DNA of 64,000 nucleotides from Oceanisphaera litoralis (GTDB lineage Bacteria > Pseudomonadota > Gammaproteobacteria > Enterobacterales > Aeromonadaceae). This document shows, piece by piece, positions 35,912 to 47,935 of this stretch; position 1 is the stretch's first letter; the number at the start of each line of letters is the position of its first letter. A model generated the notes under the pieces. It saw nothing but the letters and a program-made list of their open reading frames with translations. It ran no database searches and was not told the DNA's origin. Both the position numbers and the translations under genes were made by a program. The stretch covers positions 124,001 through 188,000 of the forward strand of contig NZ_JAFBBE010000002.1 of the NCBI RefSeq assembly GCF_016907015.1. The letters run 5' to 3'.

Positions 35912-35934
35912 TGATTATGATGCGATCCTAATCA
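35912..35934. promoter_or_regulatory. Dyad symmetric candidate operator upstream of emrD
   Basis: TGATTA-N11-TAATCA, ending 37 bases before the emrD ATG. It could be an operator of a dimeric regulator. A short GCCCGTTCGGGC hairpin follows. The rest of 35690-35911 shows no gene I can support. Confidence 0.35.
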
Positions 35935-35971
35935 TAGTCTGCCCGTTCGGGCACTTTTGGAGAGTGCGGCC

Positions 35972-37150
35972 ATGTCAGGCCTGTCCCTGGTATTACTTAC
36001 GGTGTTAATGGTGGCCTCGGGTCAGATGACCCAAACCCTTTATGTGCCCGCCATGGGCGACATGGCGGCGGCATTGCAGGTGGCCGGCGACAGCCTGCCG
36101 CTGGTGATGGCGTTTTATCTTATCCCCTATGGTCTGTTCCAGTTTATCTACGGCCCCCTCTCGGACCGTTTTGGTCGTAGACCCGTGCTGCTGGTGGGGC
36201 TGACTGTTTATGTGCTGGGCTCGGCCCTGATCCTGATCTGGCCGGTATTTCCGATGCTGCTGCTGGGCAGCTTTATTCAGGGCGCCGGTACGGCGGCGGC
36301 AGGCAGCCTGTGCCGCAGCCTGATGCGGGACAAATTCGAAGGCTCGGATCTGGTGCGCTACAACGGCTATGTGTCCATGGGCATTATGCTGGCCCCGCTG
36401 TTGGCCCCCCTGATCGGCGGTTATCTCAACCTGCACTTCGGCTGGCAGTCCATGTATCAGTTTCTGCTGGTGGTGGGTCTGCTGATCACCCTGGTGATGG
36501 TGTTCTGCTTCCGTGAAACCCTGCCGGCGGAACGTCGCCATGCCCAGCCCATGCTGCCGGCCTATCAGCATGTGCTGCACAACAGCGCCTTTTGCCGCCA
36601 GCTCGGCATGCTGGTGGCCGCCTTCGCCGGTGTCATCCTGTACGAGGCGGTGTTCGGCGTTCTGGTCAGCCAGCAGAGCGGGCTGACCAGCACCGAAATC
36701 GGCCTGTTGTTTATTCTGCCGCTGCCGCTGTATTTTGCCGGCGCCATGCTGGCGTCTGTAAAGGCAGCAAGCTGGTCGATCCTCCGTTTGCAGTGGATAT
36801 CCACGGTGGCCTTGCTGCTGGGGGCGAGCATAGTGCTGGCGTCTGCCTTCAAACCCGACTTGGATGTGGCCGGGCTGGTACTGGGTGGCGGCGTTTACTT
36901 TGCCGGTGCCGGTTTGCTGTTTCCGGTGGCTACTTCCAGGGCGGTAGCGCCGTTTCCGCAACACAGTGGTACCGCCGGCGCCCTGCTCGGCGGCAGTTCC
37001 AATCTGGGCGGCGGTCTCTTTCTGCTGGTGCAGGGGGCCTTGCCGCAAATGAACCAGTCGGTGCTGGGCGGCCTGCTGCTGGCCTTTGCCGGACTGGTGG
37101 CCTGGTTGTTGATGCCGAGAACGGATGCCTTGCCGGAGCCGGGGGTTTAA
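35972..37150 (+). CDS. emrD: EmrD-like multidrug efflux MFS transporter
   Basis: 392 residues with about 12 transmembrane segments, a proton-driven drug/H+ antiporter type (DHA1, Bcr/EmrD subgroup). The MFS signature between helices 2 and 3 is GPLSDRFGRRPVLLVGL, and helix 5 has the drug-antiporter-type GSFIQGAGTAAAGSLCRSLM / LAPLLAPLIGGYL region. ATG at 35972 follows GGAGAG by 8 bases. Substrates cannot be read from sequence. Divergent from suhB. Confidence 0.85.
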   Translation: MSGLSLVLLTVLMVASGQMTQTLYVPAMGDMAAALQVAGDSLPLVMAFYLIPYGLFQFIYGPLSDRFGRRPVLLVGLTVYVLGSALILIWPVFPMLLLGSFIQGAGTAAAGSLCRSLMRDKFEGSDLVRYNGYVSMGIMLAPLLAPLIGGYLNLHFGWQSMYQFLLVVGLLITLVMVFCFRETLPAERRHAQPMLPAYQHVLHNSAFCRQLGMLVAAFAGVILYEAVFGVLVSQQSGLTSTEIGLLFILPLPLYFAGAMLASVKAASWSILRLQWISTVALLLGASIVLASAFKPDLDVAGLVLGGGVYFAGAGLLFPVATSRAVAPFPQHSGTAGALLGGSSNLGGGLFLLVQGALPQMNQSVLGGLLLAFAGLVAWLLMPRTDALPEPGV

Positions 37151-37155
37151 GCCAT

Positions 37156-37455
<300 letters not shown>

Positions 37456-37573
37456 TCATACCACCAGTTCCCGCTATTCTCAGGTTTCGTGACTGGCTCC
37501 GGCGGCAGCCTTCTTGCCAATCTTCCACGCTCAACGCACAATAGCCCTTCCCCGAATGATGAGAGACCTGTGT

Positions 37574-38209
37574 ATGGAACTGGCCGACTACCGGCGGGAA
37601 TATCTGCAAGGCGGCCTGCGCCGCAAGGATTTGCCGGATAACCCTTTGTCTCTGTTTGAAACCTGGATGCAGCAGGCGATTGCCGCCAACCTGGCCGATC
37701 CCACCGCCATGGTGGTGGGCACCGTCGATGAGCGCGGGCAACCGTATCAGCGCATCGTGCTGCTCAAGCATACCGACGAGCGCGGCTTCGTGTTCTACAC
37801 CAACATGGGCAGCCGCAAGGCCGGCCAGCTGGCGGGCAACCCCCGTATCAGCCTGTTGTTTCCCTGGCATACGCTGGAACGTCAGGTGCATGTTACCGGT
37901 CAGGTAGAACGACTGTCGGCGCTGGAGGTGATGAAGTACTTCAGCAGCCGCCCCAAAGACAGCCAGATTGGCGCCTGGGTCTCGCAGCAGTCATCGCGTA
38001 TTTCCGCTCGCGGTCTGCTGGAAGCCAAGTTTCTGGAAATGAAACAGAAATTCGCCAGCGGCGAGGTGCCGTTGCCGAGTTTCTGGGGGGGGGTTCGGGT
38101 CAAGTTCGAGACCGTCGAATTCTGGCAGGGCGGCGCCAACCGTCTGCACGACCGTTTTCTGTACCAGCGCGAAGGCGACGGCTGGACCATCGACCGACTG
38201 GCACCCTAG
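37574..38209 (+). CDS. pdxH: Pyridoxamine 5'-phosphate oxidase
   Basis: 211 residues. FMN enzyme making pyridoxal 5'-phosphate. The family segments [62 protein letters not shown] and the C-terminal [11 protein letters not shown]...IDRLAP are conserved. ATG at 37574 with GAGAG upstream fits E. coli PdxH; further ATGs at 37556/37559 and 37514 are in frame but longer than the family needs. Confidence 0.95.
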   Translation: MELADYRREYLQGGLRRKDLPDNPLSLFETWMQQAIAANLADPTAMVVGTVDERGQPYQRIVLLKHTDERGFVFYTNMGSRKAGQLAGNPRISLLFPWHTLERQVHVTGQVERLSALEVMKYFSSRPKDSQIGAWVSQQSSRISARGLLEAKFLEMKQKFASGEVPLPSFWGGVRVKFETVEFWQGGANRLHDRFLYQREGDGWTIDRLAP

Positions 38210-38220
38210 GACCTGTCATC

Positions 38221-38718
38221 ATGCTGATATGCAGAACCGAGCGTCCCGGTGACGGCGACGACATCGACGAGGTGGTCTGTGCTGCCTTCGATCGCGGCGA
38301 CGAAGCGGATCTGGTGTGGGCCCTGCGCGAGCAGGGGGCCATCAGCCTGAGCCAGGTCGCCGAATACGACGGCACCATTATCGGCCATCTGGTCATGAGT
38401 CCGGTATTGGTGAACGGCGAGGATATCGGCTGGCTGGGCATGGCCCCGGTCAGCGTCTGGCCCGATTGCCAGCGGCAGGGCGTCGCCTCGGCCATGATCC
38501 GGGAAGCGCTCGACAGCGCCAACGAACTGGACTGGGCCGGTGTGGTGGTGCTGGGTGATCCGGCCTTCTATCGGCGCTTCGGCTTTCGGCCCGCCAGCGA
38601 GCTGGGTCTGAAATGCGCCTACCCGGATGCGGGCGATGCCTTCATGGCACTGGCACTCAAGCAACCGGCGCCCACAGGCCTGGTGAGCTACCACCCGGCG
38701 TTTGATGAGCTGACCTAG
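38221..38718 (+). CDS. GNAT family N-acetyltransferase, YhbS type
   Basis: 165 residues. The acetyl-CoA loop is visible in VSVWPDCQRQGVASAMIREAL (Q-x-x-G-x-A), followed by VVVLGDPAFYRRFGFRPA and a C-terminal ALALKQPAPTGLVSYHPAF, as in YhbS-like acetyltransferases. The substrate is unknown. It begins 11 bases after the pdxH stop, so it is probably cotranscribed with it. Confidence 0.88.
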   Translation: MLICRTERPGDGDDIDEVVCAAFDRGDEADLVWALREQGAISLSQVAEYDGTIIGHLVMSPVLVNGEDIGWLGMAPVSVWPDCQRQGVASAMIREALDSANELDWAGVVVLGDPAFYRRFGFRPASELGLKCAYPDAGDAFMALALKQPAPTGLVSYHPAFDELT

Positions 38719-38733
38719 GGGGAAGGGACAAAC

Positions 38734-38813
38734 AGCTCCCTCCCCTTGAACTCGTAATAACAGGATGACAGCGGGGTGCAACGCAAGGGGAGGGTTGGTG
38801 AGGGGTTTTTGCA
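38734..38813. repeat. CCCTCCCC mosaic repeat, single half
   Basis: CTCCCTCCCCTTGAACTCG pairs with GCAACGCAAGGGGAGGG. A REP half (GATACCGGGGCAAGCCCGGTATGACGG) follows at 38872-38899. Confidence 0.7.
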
Positions 38814-38914
38814 TGCAGGTCAAAAGTGACACCGGAATGCGTAGGTTGGATCTGGTGTTTTCTGCGGAAAGATACCGGGGCAAGCCCGGTATGACGGCCC
38901 CAATCCCCAATTTA

Positions 38915-40057
38915 TTATTCGTCTTCCTCGAAGTACCAGTAGCCCCGGTTCACCAGCGGCAGCAGTACTTCCAGCAGCGCCTGGGGTTGTTTCAGGCAGG
39001 CCACTTCCGGGCCGCAGATGCGGGCCTGATCGCACAGCAGGGCGATGGCGTCGGCATCCGGCTCGTCAAGCTGGTAGCGGTCGCCGTCCAGATAAAACAC
39101 ATCTTCGCTGCCTTCCATATAGAAACAGCGGGCGCCGCCCAGTCGGTACAGGTGGTCACCGTGATCCAGGCGCAGCACCAGCTCTTCCAGGCTGTACAGC
39201 GGTTCGGTCGGTTCCAGATCCAGGTCGTGCTTGGCTTCCGAAATCATCTCGCCAAACCAGTCGGCCAGCCGCACCGGATCGTCCAGCAATTCGGTCATCA
39301 GCGCCTTCACCTGGAGCATGGCCTGATGGTCGATGCGACCGTGGGCCGAGCAGGGTGCCATGGCGGCATCGTCGAAGCGACGGCTGTCCGACTCGTGTGC
39401 CAGCAGGTGATCGGCAAAGCCGGAAATCAGATCCCGTGCATCCGGCGCCCGAAAGCCGATGGAATAATTGATCGCCGGTGTCTCGGCATAGCCTTCGTGC
39501 GGGCAGCCGGGCGGGATGTAGAGCACATCGCCGGGCTCCAGCACCGCGTCTATTTCCGCCTCGAAGGCCTCGCAGTGGCGCAGGGCACCATGGGCGGCAA
39601 ACTGCTTCAGGGATTGTGGCAGGCCCACCCGCCAGCGGCGGCGACCGTCGCCCTGAATGATAAAGACCCCGTACTGATCGATATGCGGGCCCACGCCACC
39701 ACCCGGGGTAGAGAAACTGACCATCACATCATCGAAGCGCCAGCCGGGAATAAAGCGAAACGCCTCCGCCACATCCTGTACCGCCGGGTGCCACTGGTTG
39801 ACGGCCTGCACCAGCAGGGTCCAGTCGGTTTCGCCCAGATGATCGTAGCTCTCGAAGGGGCCGGTTTCCGCGTTCCAGCGGTCGTCGGCCCGCCAGACCC
39901 GGCGCGATTCGATGTGTGGCTCCAGCGCCAGGCCGGCCAGTTCGTCCGGACTGAGCGGATCTTCAAAACCGGGAAAACCGGCCTTGATCAGCAGGGGCTT
40001 GCGTTGCCAGTAATTGGCCAGAAAGTCGTCGATATCCAGTTTCAGAGCGCTGTGCAT
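38915..40057 (-). CDS. roxA: Ribosomal protein L16 3-hydroxylase RoxA (YcfD)
   Basis: 380 residues. JmjC-type Fe(II)/2-oxoglutarate oxygenase that hydroxylates an arginine of ribosomal protein L16. The metal motif HxD is in PGGGVGPHIDQYGVF, the distal His in PGCPHEGYAETPAINYSIGF; the E. coli-like GPFESYDHLGETDWTLLVQA is also seen, and a winged-helix C-terminal region ends RGYWYFEED. ATG at 40057 fits the family; the frame stays open upstream through a repeat and is not coding there. Confidence 0.95.
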   Translation of the reverse strand: MHSALKLDIDDFLANYWQRKPLLIKAGFPGFEDPLSPDELAGLALEPHIESRRVWRADDRWNAETGPFESYDHLGETDWTLLVQAVNQWHPAVQDVAEAFRFIPGWRFDDVMVSFSTPGGGVGPHIDQYGVFIIQGDGRRRWRVGLPQSLKQFAAHGALRHCEAFEAEIDAVLEPGDVLYIPPGCPHEGYAETPAINYSIGFRAPDARDLISGFADHLLAHESDSRRFDDAAMAPCSAHGRIDHQAMLQVKALMTELLDDPVRLADWFGEMISEAKHDLDLEPTEPLYSLEELVLRLDHGDHLYRLGGARCFYMEGSEDVFYLDGDRYQLDEPDADAIALLCDQARICGPEVACLKQPQALLEVLLPLVNRGYWYFEEDE

Positions 40058-40166
40058 GGGGACCTGTAATGATGGGGATAATGCATTTAAGAATAGCCGG
40101 CTATTATGCCTAGACGCAGCATAGAATGATAGGTGGTGAGCTGGAAGCGTAGGCCCGGCGGGGAAC

Positions 40167-40338
40167 TGCTCCCTCCCCTGAACTCGTGAGCAACAGAATG
40201 ACAGCGGGGTGCAATGCAAGGGGAGGGTTGGGGAGGGGTTTCTGCACGAAGGGCGGAATGACACCCCCTCCCAGCCTCCCCCTGGCGAATACCTGCTGTT
40301 ATGCCTGCACCCCGCGCCAAGGGGGAGGGGCTGTTCGG
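40167..40338. repeat. CCCTCCCC mosaic repeat, two halves
   Basis: First half CTCCCTCCCC...GGGGTGCAATGCAAGGGGAGGG, second half CCCCTCCCAGCCTCCCCCTGG...CCAAGGGGGAGGGGC, so two hairpins head to tail. It fills most of the roxA-purB gap. Related copies are at 43696, 55309 and 60830. Confidence 0.75.
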
Positions 40339-40383
40339 CGCAGCCAGCAGGCCCGGTGCCGCTCTGCTTCCTCACAGCACAAA

Positions 40384-40415
40384 CAAAAACACCGAGCCAA
40401 CCGGCCCGGTGTTTT
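40384..40415 (-). terminator. purB terminator
   Basis: Minus strand: AAAACACCGGGCCGG-TTGG-CTCGGTGTTTTTG, a stem with T-run downstream of the purB stop and the heptamer array. Confidence 0.8.
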
Positions 40416-40419
40416 GTCT

Positions 40420-40454
40420 TTAACTTTCAGCTTCCAGCTTAACGCTTCCGGCCG
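40420..40454. repeat. Heptanucleotide array downstream of purB
   Basis: Units TTAACTT, TCAGCTT, CCAGCTT, AACGCTT, CCGGCCG, four bases from the purB stop. On the purB strand the units read AAGCTGA and AAGTTAA and carry stop triplets. Confidence 0.78.
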
Positions 40455-40457
40455 TGT

Positions 40458-42483
<2,026 letters not shown>

Positions 42484-42487
<4 letters not shown>

Positions 42488-43590
42488 GCTTGCTCCTGAC
42501 TGAAACGGGTTTCAATAATACCGCCGCCGAGGCAGATGTCGCCATGGTAGAACACGGCGGACTGGCCTGGCGTAACCGCCGCCTGCGGCTGGTCGAAGGT
42601 GACCTTGATGGTGTCGTCATCCAGCGGCTCGACCAGGCAGGGCACATCGGTCTGACGATAACGGGTCTTGATGGTGCAGCGAAAGGCTTCCTTGACGGGC
42701 ATGCGATCCACCCAGTGCAACTGGCGGGCAATCAGGCCGTTGGAATACAGGCGCGGGTGATCGCCCTGAGCCACCACCAGCACATTGCGATCCAGTTCTT
42801 TATCCACCACGTACCAGGGCTCGTCGGTAGCGTTTTTCAGACCGCCTATCCCCAAGCCCTTGCGCTGCCCCAGGGTGTGATACATCAGCCCCTGGTGTTC
42901 GCCGATGACCACGCCATTCACCGTCTCAATCTTGCCGGGCTGGGCGGGCAGGTAGCGAGCCAGAAAGTCCGTGAACTTGCGTTCGCCGATAAAACAGATG
43001 CCGGTGGAGTCTTTTTTCTTGGCGGTCACCAGCTCCAGTTGCTCGGCGATGCGGCGCACCTCCGGCTTTTCCAGCTCACCGACCGGAAACAGGCTCTTGG
43101 CCACCTGCTGCGAACTCAGGGTATAGAGGAAGTAGCTCTGATCCTTGTTGCCGTCCAGGCCGCGCAGCATGCGGGGCTGGTCGTCGAAGCTGCGGCGCAC
43201 ATAGTGGCCGGTGGCGATGTAGTCGGCGCCCAGATCTTCGGCGGCAAACTCGAGGAAGGCCTTGAACTTGATTTCCTTGTTGCACAGGATATCGGGATTG
43301 GGGGTGCGCCCGGCCTTGTATTCCGCCAGAAAATGCTCGAACACGTTGTCCCAGTATTCGGCGGCAAAGTTGATGGTGTGAAGCTCGATGCCGAGCTTGT
43401 CGCACACCGCCTGAGCGTCCCGCAGATCTTCGGCGGCGGAGCAGAACTCGTCGGTGTCGTCTTCTTCCCAGTTTTTCATGAACAGGCCTTCAACCTGATA
43501 GCCCTGTTGCTGCAGCAAATAGGCCGAAACGGAAGAATCCACACCGCCGGACATACCGACAATCACTTTTAGCTGACTGTTATCGCTCAT
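42484..43590 (-). CDS. mnmA: tRNA-specific 2-thiouridylase MnmA
   Basis: 368 residues. It adds sulfur at U34 of Glu, Gln and Lys tRNAs. The PP-loop is [18 protein letters not shown]; the catalytic cysteines are in [16 protein letters not shown] and [14 protein letters not shown]-terminal barrel ends [16 protein letters not shown] at 43590 is preferred over the adjacent GTG at 43593. It heads the mnmA-hflD-purB operon. Confidence 0.96.
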
Positions 43591-43695
43591 CACTACTCGC
43601 CGTTACCTGTATGCAAAACGGCCAGCATTTTACCAGACAAATGCCGCCAGCGGGAGGGAAAGAAAGCCATAAGCGGGAAGATGGAAGCGGGAAAT

Positions 43696-43892
43696 GCCCC
43701 CACCTAACTTCCCCCTGGCGGCTTTCCCTTAAGAGAAGCCGCCGTGATGTCTGTGATGCCGCTGCCAAGGGGGAGGGGCCGTTCGGTGCAGTTATCAGGC
43801 CCGACGCCGATCTGCTCCCTCCCCTTAACCTCGAATTTGGCAGAATAACAGCGGGGTGCAACGCAAGGGGAGGGTTGGGGAGGGGTTTCTGC
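43696..43892. repeat. CCCTCCCC mosaic repeat between nudJ and mnmA
   Basis: Order reversed from 40167: first CCCCACCTAACTTCCCCCTGG...CCAAGGGGGAGGGGCC, then CTCCCTCCCCTTAACCTCG...CAACGCAAGGGGAGGG. An inner AAGCCGCC/GGCGGCTT pairing is also present. It occupies nearly all of the 318-base gap. Confidence 0.75.
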
Positions 43893-43901
43893 TGAATACT
43901 T

Positions 43902-43915
43902 CCCGCTTCTAGCTT
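43902..43915. repeat. Two heptamers across the nudJ stop
   Basis: CCCGCTT and CTAGCTT; the nudJ stop is CTA at 43909-43911. The unit types are the same as at the ends of map and alaA. Confidence 0.6.
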
Positions 43916-44364
43916 TGTTTTTTCAACGCACTCAACGGAAAACGTTGGCCGGCCAGGTAATCGTGGAACGAGGCCATGATCAGCGGGCTGCGCAACCGGT
44001 CGCCCAGGGCGTCTATTTCGGCCAGGGTCAGCCAGTGGCAGCGAATGATGTCACCGTCCGGATCCTGCGGGTGGGTGGCCAGCGGCGCCGGTACCTCGGT
44101 GCAGAAGGTAAAGCGCACAAAATGGGTGCCGTTGTCCGGCGCCTCATACTGATAGATGGCCACCGCCTGCTCCAGCGGCAGGGTCAGGCCGGTTTCTTCC
44201 AGCAACTCGCGACGAGCGCCGTCGAGCAAGGTTTCGCCCGGCTCCAGATGGCCGGCGGGCTGATTGAACATTACCCGGCCCTGCTGCCATTCTTCCACCA
44301 TCAGAAATCGATCATTGGCACGGACGATCACCGCCAGGGTCACCGCGAAGGGATGATGACTCAT
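43909..44364 (-). CDS. nudJ: NUDIX phosphatase NudJ
   Basis: 151 residues. Nudix hydrolase of the NudJ (YmfB) type, which acts on nucleoside and thiamine-type diphosphates. The Nudix box is GHLEPGETLLDGARRELLEE plus TGL, preceded by FNQPA. The C-terminus RSPLIMASFHDYLAGQRFPL matches E. coli NudJ. ATG at 44364 has GGAG 9 bases upstream and shares one base with the rluE stop (TGATG), so the pair is translationally coupled. Confidence 0.92.
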   Translation of the reverse strand: MSHHPFAVTLAVIVRANDRFLMVEEWQQGRVMFNQPAGHLEPGETLLDGARRELLEETGLTLPLEQAVAIYQYEAPDNGTHFVRFTFCTEVPAPLATHPQDPDGDIIRCHWLTLAEIDALGDRLRSPLIMASFHDYLAGQRFPLSALKKQS

Positions 44365-44972
44365 CAAACTTTTCTCCATTGGCCAGAGGGCAGATTATCC
44401 AGGGTCCAGTCACCGATGGCATAGCGGATCAGCCGCAGGGTAGGAAAGCCGATATGGGCGGTCATGCGCCGTACCTGGCGGTTGCGCCCCTCGGTGATTT
44501 TGATTTCCAGCCAGCGAGTCGGAATGGCCTGGCGCTCGCGAATGGGCGGGGTGCGCGGCCAGACATCAGGCGCGTCCATCAGCCGTACCTTGGCGGGCAG
44601 GGTAGGACCATCCTTCAGCGTTACGCCCCGGCGCAGCGGTTCCAGCTCCGCCTCGGTGGGCGCGCCTTCCACCTGTACCCAGTAGGTTTTGGCGGTTTTG
44701 CGGCCGGGCTGGGTCAGGCGGGCATTGAGGGCGCCATCGTTGGTCAACAGCAGCAGGCCTTCGCTGTCTCTGTCCAGCCGGCCGGCGGCATAGACACCGG
44801 GCACCGTCACAAAGTCGGCCAGGGTCTGGCGACCGTCACCATCGGTAAACTGGCACAGCACCATATAGGGCTTGTTGAACAGCAGCGTGGTCGGTGGCCC
44901 GGCGGGCGCCGGTTTGGGTTTGGTCGGTTTGGACCTGGGTCCGGACGCGGGCCGTGGCTTTCTGGCTTTCAT
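44364..44972 (-). CDS. rluE: 23S rRNA pseudouridine synthase RluE
   Basis: 202 residues. RsuA-family enzyme modifying 23S rRNA (U2457 in E. coli). A short basic Pro/Lys-rich N-terminus (about 1-27) precedes [19 protein letters not shown]; the catalytic Asp is in [18 protein letters not shown], and [20 protein letters not shown] closes the core. There is no S4 domain, as usual for RluE. Divergent from icd. Confidence 0.94.
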   Translation of the reverse strand: MKARKPRPASGPRSKPTKPKPAPAGPPTTLLFNKPYMVLCQFTDGDGRQTLADFVTVPGVYAAGRLDRDSEGLLLLTNDGALNARLTQPGRKTAKTYWVQVEGAPTEAELEPLRRGVTLKDGPTLPAKVRLMDAPDVWPRTPPIRERQAIPTRWLEIKITEGRNRQVRRMTAHIGFPTLRLIRYAIGDWTLDNLPSGQWRKV

Positions 44973-45116
44973 GGTGAAACGTCTTGATAAACAGGGGCTT
45001 CAGCATAACAAAAACCGCTCTTGTCGGCTAACGGGCTGCGGGGGTGAACTGTGATCGGCTCAATATCTATCGCCGTTTTTTTGTCCTATGCTGCGAAGAC
45101 GTCGGGCTGGCAGATT

Positions 45117-45157
45117 CGTCATACCGGGCTTTCAGGTTCGTCAGGATGACGAACTAA
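45117..45157. repeat. REP-like half element upstream of icd
   Basis: CGTCATACCGGGCTTTCAGG followed by TTCGTCAGGATGACGA, an inverted and shortened copy of the element at 5307. Confidence 0.55.
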
Positions 45158-45200
45158 AGACGCTACGTCCAGGTATCCAAATAACAAACAGGAGAACACC

Positions 45201-46454
<1,254 letters not shown>

Positions 46455-46467
46455 TCCTTGAATGATC

Positions 46468-46537
46468 GTAGGGTCGATTTAAATCGACCAAGGGGCCCTT
46501 GCTCAGGGCCAAATCGGTCGAATAAATTCGATCCTAC
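46468..46537. repeat. GTAGGGTC-ended repeat after icd
   Basis: 70 bp from GTAGGGTCGATTTAAATCGACC to GGTCGAATAAATTCGATCCTAC; the right palindrome is of the GTCGAA type, unlike the GTCCAA type elsewhere. An inner GGGCCCTTGCTCAGGGCC hairpin is present. Confidence 0.75.
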
Positions 46538-46547
46538 GCACTCAGAA

Positions 46548-46635
46548 CGTCATCCTGACGAAGGTCAGGGTATTGATTTTTTGTCGGGGGTTAGTGTTAT
46601 AGGTAGGAGATACCGGGTCAAGCCCGGTATGACGG
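46548..46635. repeat. REP-like double palindrome after icd
   Basis: GTCATCCTGACGAAGGTCAGG and GATACCGGGTCAAGCCCGGTATGAC separated by about 40 bases. A short GCCAGCTAAAGCGGCAGCTAC piece of another repeat follows at 46685. Confidence 0.72.
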
Positions 46636-46739
46636 TCCTGCAAGCTCGGTGCCGTGTTGGATATTGCTCTACTACGCAGAGCCTGCCAGCTAAAGCGGCA
46701 GCTACAAAAAACGAAAATCTGCCCGCCGCTTAGGGGCTG

Positions 46740-46985
46740 TTGTCATAAATGTTGGCTCACAATCTGCGCAACGAATCTGTACTGCCGCCACGAACGGACT
46801 TGTGTTTTTTGTATACCGGGTAGCTATCCCTTGCCATAGTCAGGTGGTAAGGCTCGCCACGGAGCGCAAGATCTAAGATACAGCGTTAATAAACAACCGA
46901 TTATCACGAGCCATTCGGCCCCAATCGCCCTTTTTACCCAGTAAATGAGAAGCAAGCAGTTGCCATACATAATAAGAGATATGGT
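46740..46985 (-). pseudogene. Relic of an IS5-family transposase
   Basis: On the minus strand one frame reads LLGKKGDWGRMARDNRLFIN (from about 46944), then AVS, a stop, ILRS; a second frame continues CAPWRALPPDYGKG and a stop. Together these match the N-terminal part of IS5-type transposases (LPGKxGDxGRTxRDNRLFxNAVLWILRTGAPWRDLPPxYG). One in-frame TAG (from TGG) and a frameshift disable it, and the DDE core is missing. The segment is less G+C-rich than the genes beside it. The remaining bases to 47132 show no gene. Confidence 0.7.
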
Positions 46986-47132
46986 GGCGGCGATGGGCAG
47001 GGATAATCACGATGTCGTTAGATTTTACTGCAATGGGATAGGTATTGTACTGAAAACAATTGGCACATGGCGACAGCCACTAGCAGAATTGGCATTTTGA
47101 TTGAGCGAATGTATTCACGTAAAGGAACAATC

Positions 47133-47732
47133 ATGATCGACAAGCCTTTTTCCCTGGCCTGTGAAAACAACAAACGGCCGATTCTGGCGGTGCTGGCGCG
47201 GGTGTTTGACCGGCCGGGTATCGTGCTGGAGATTGGCAGCGGCACCGGTCAGCACGGGGTGTTTTTTGCCGAGGGCCTGCCTCATCTGCAGTGGCAGCCG
47301 AGCGACAGGGCCGAGAATATTCCCGGCATGTCGCTCTGGTTTGCCGAGGCGGCATTGCCCAATCTGCTGCCGCCACTGGTGCTGGATGTCACCCAGCCGT
47401 GCTGGCCGGACGGGCAGTATCAGGGGGTATTTAGCGCCAATACCCTGCATATTATGGCCTGGCCCGAGGTTAAGGCCCTGTTCGCCGGGTTGGAAAGGGT
47501 GCTGGCGCCGGAGGCGGCAGTTTGTATTTATGGCCCCTTCAACTACGAGGGGCGCTTTACCAGCCCGAGTAACCAGGCCTTTCACGCCATGCTGCGCAGC
47601 CAGAATCCCCACATGGGAATACGGGATATAACAGATGTTACCGCGCTGGCCGCGCAGCATGGGCTAACCCTGCAGGCGGATCATGCCATGCCCGCCAACA
47701 ACCGGTTGCTGGTGTTTAAATACCTGGGATAG
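47133..47732 (+). CDS. DUF938 family SAM-dependent methyltransferase-like protein
   Basis: 199 residues. Class I methyltransferase fold: motif I is VLEIGSGTGQHGVFFAEGLP; PSDRAENI and SANTLHIMAWPEV follow, and YGPFNYEGRFTSPSNQAFHA is the DUF938 signature region. Substrate unknown. ATG at 47133 has AAGGA 7 bases upstream and gives MIDKPFSLACENNKRPIL, the family start; an in-frame codon at 47067 lies in relic DNA. Confidence 0.88.
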   Translation: MIDKPFSLACENNKRPILAVLARVFDRPGIVLEIGSGTGQHGVFFAEGLPHLQWQPSDRAENIPGMSLWFAEAALPNLLPPLVLDVTQPCWPDGQYQGVFSANTLHIMAWPEVKALFAGLERVLAPEAAVCIYGPFNYEGRFTSPSNQAFHAMLRSQNPHMGIRDITDVTALAAQHGLTLQADHAMPANNRLLVFKYLG

Positions 47733-47810
47733 GGCCGGCCGTTTATTCGGCGGATCCTGGCATAGAGCACGCAATCGTGCGAACAAGTATACGCCTACAA
47801 CACCGCACCT

Positions 47811-47935
47811 TGTAGAAGCCTGCTTCAGCTGGCTGGTGGCGCGCAGCGGTACGCCAAAAAAACGCGCAGCTGAAGCGGCGCCAAAATACACCATCATCAC
47901 CCCCCATTCCCATTCCCCATCCCCATCCCTCACTC
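47811..47935. repeat. GTAG-CTTCAGCTGGC element and heptamer-like array
   Basis: 47811-47882 has GTAGAAGCCTGCTTCAGCTGGC and a distal CAGCTGAAGCGGCGCC. 47890-47935 is a run of CCCCATT/CCCCATC-type units of about 7 bases that ends at the stop of the next minus-strand gene. Confidence 0.6.

Noticed and set aside
40058-40375. N-terminal extension of roxA by about 106 codons
   Set aside because: The frame stays open only through the CCCTCCCC repeat. The family start MHSALKLDIDDF fits at 40057.
46800-47060. tRNA or other structured RNA gene in the A+T-richer icd downstream region
   Set aside because: No cloverleaf or TPsiC/CCA pattern. The sequence is explained as a transposase relic.
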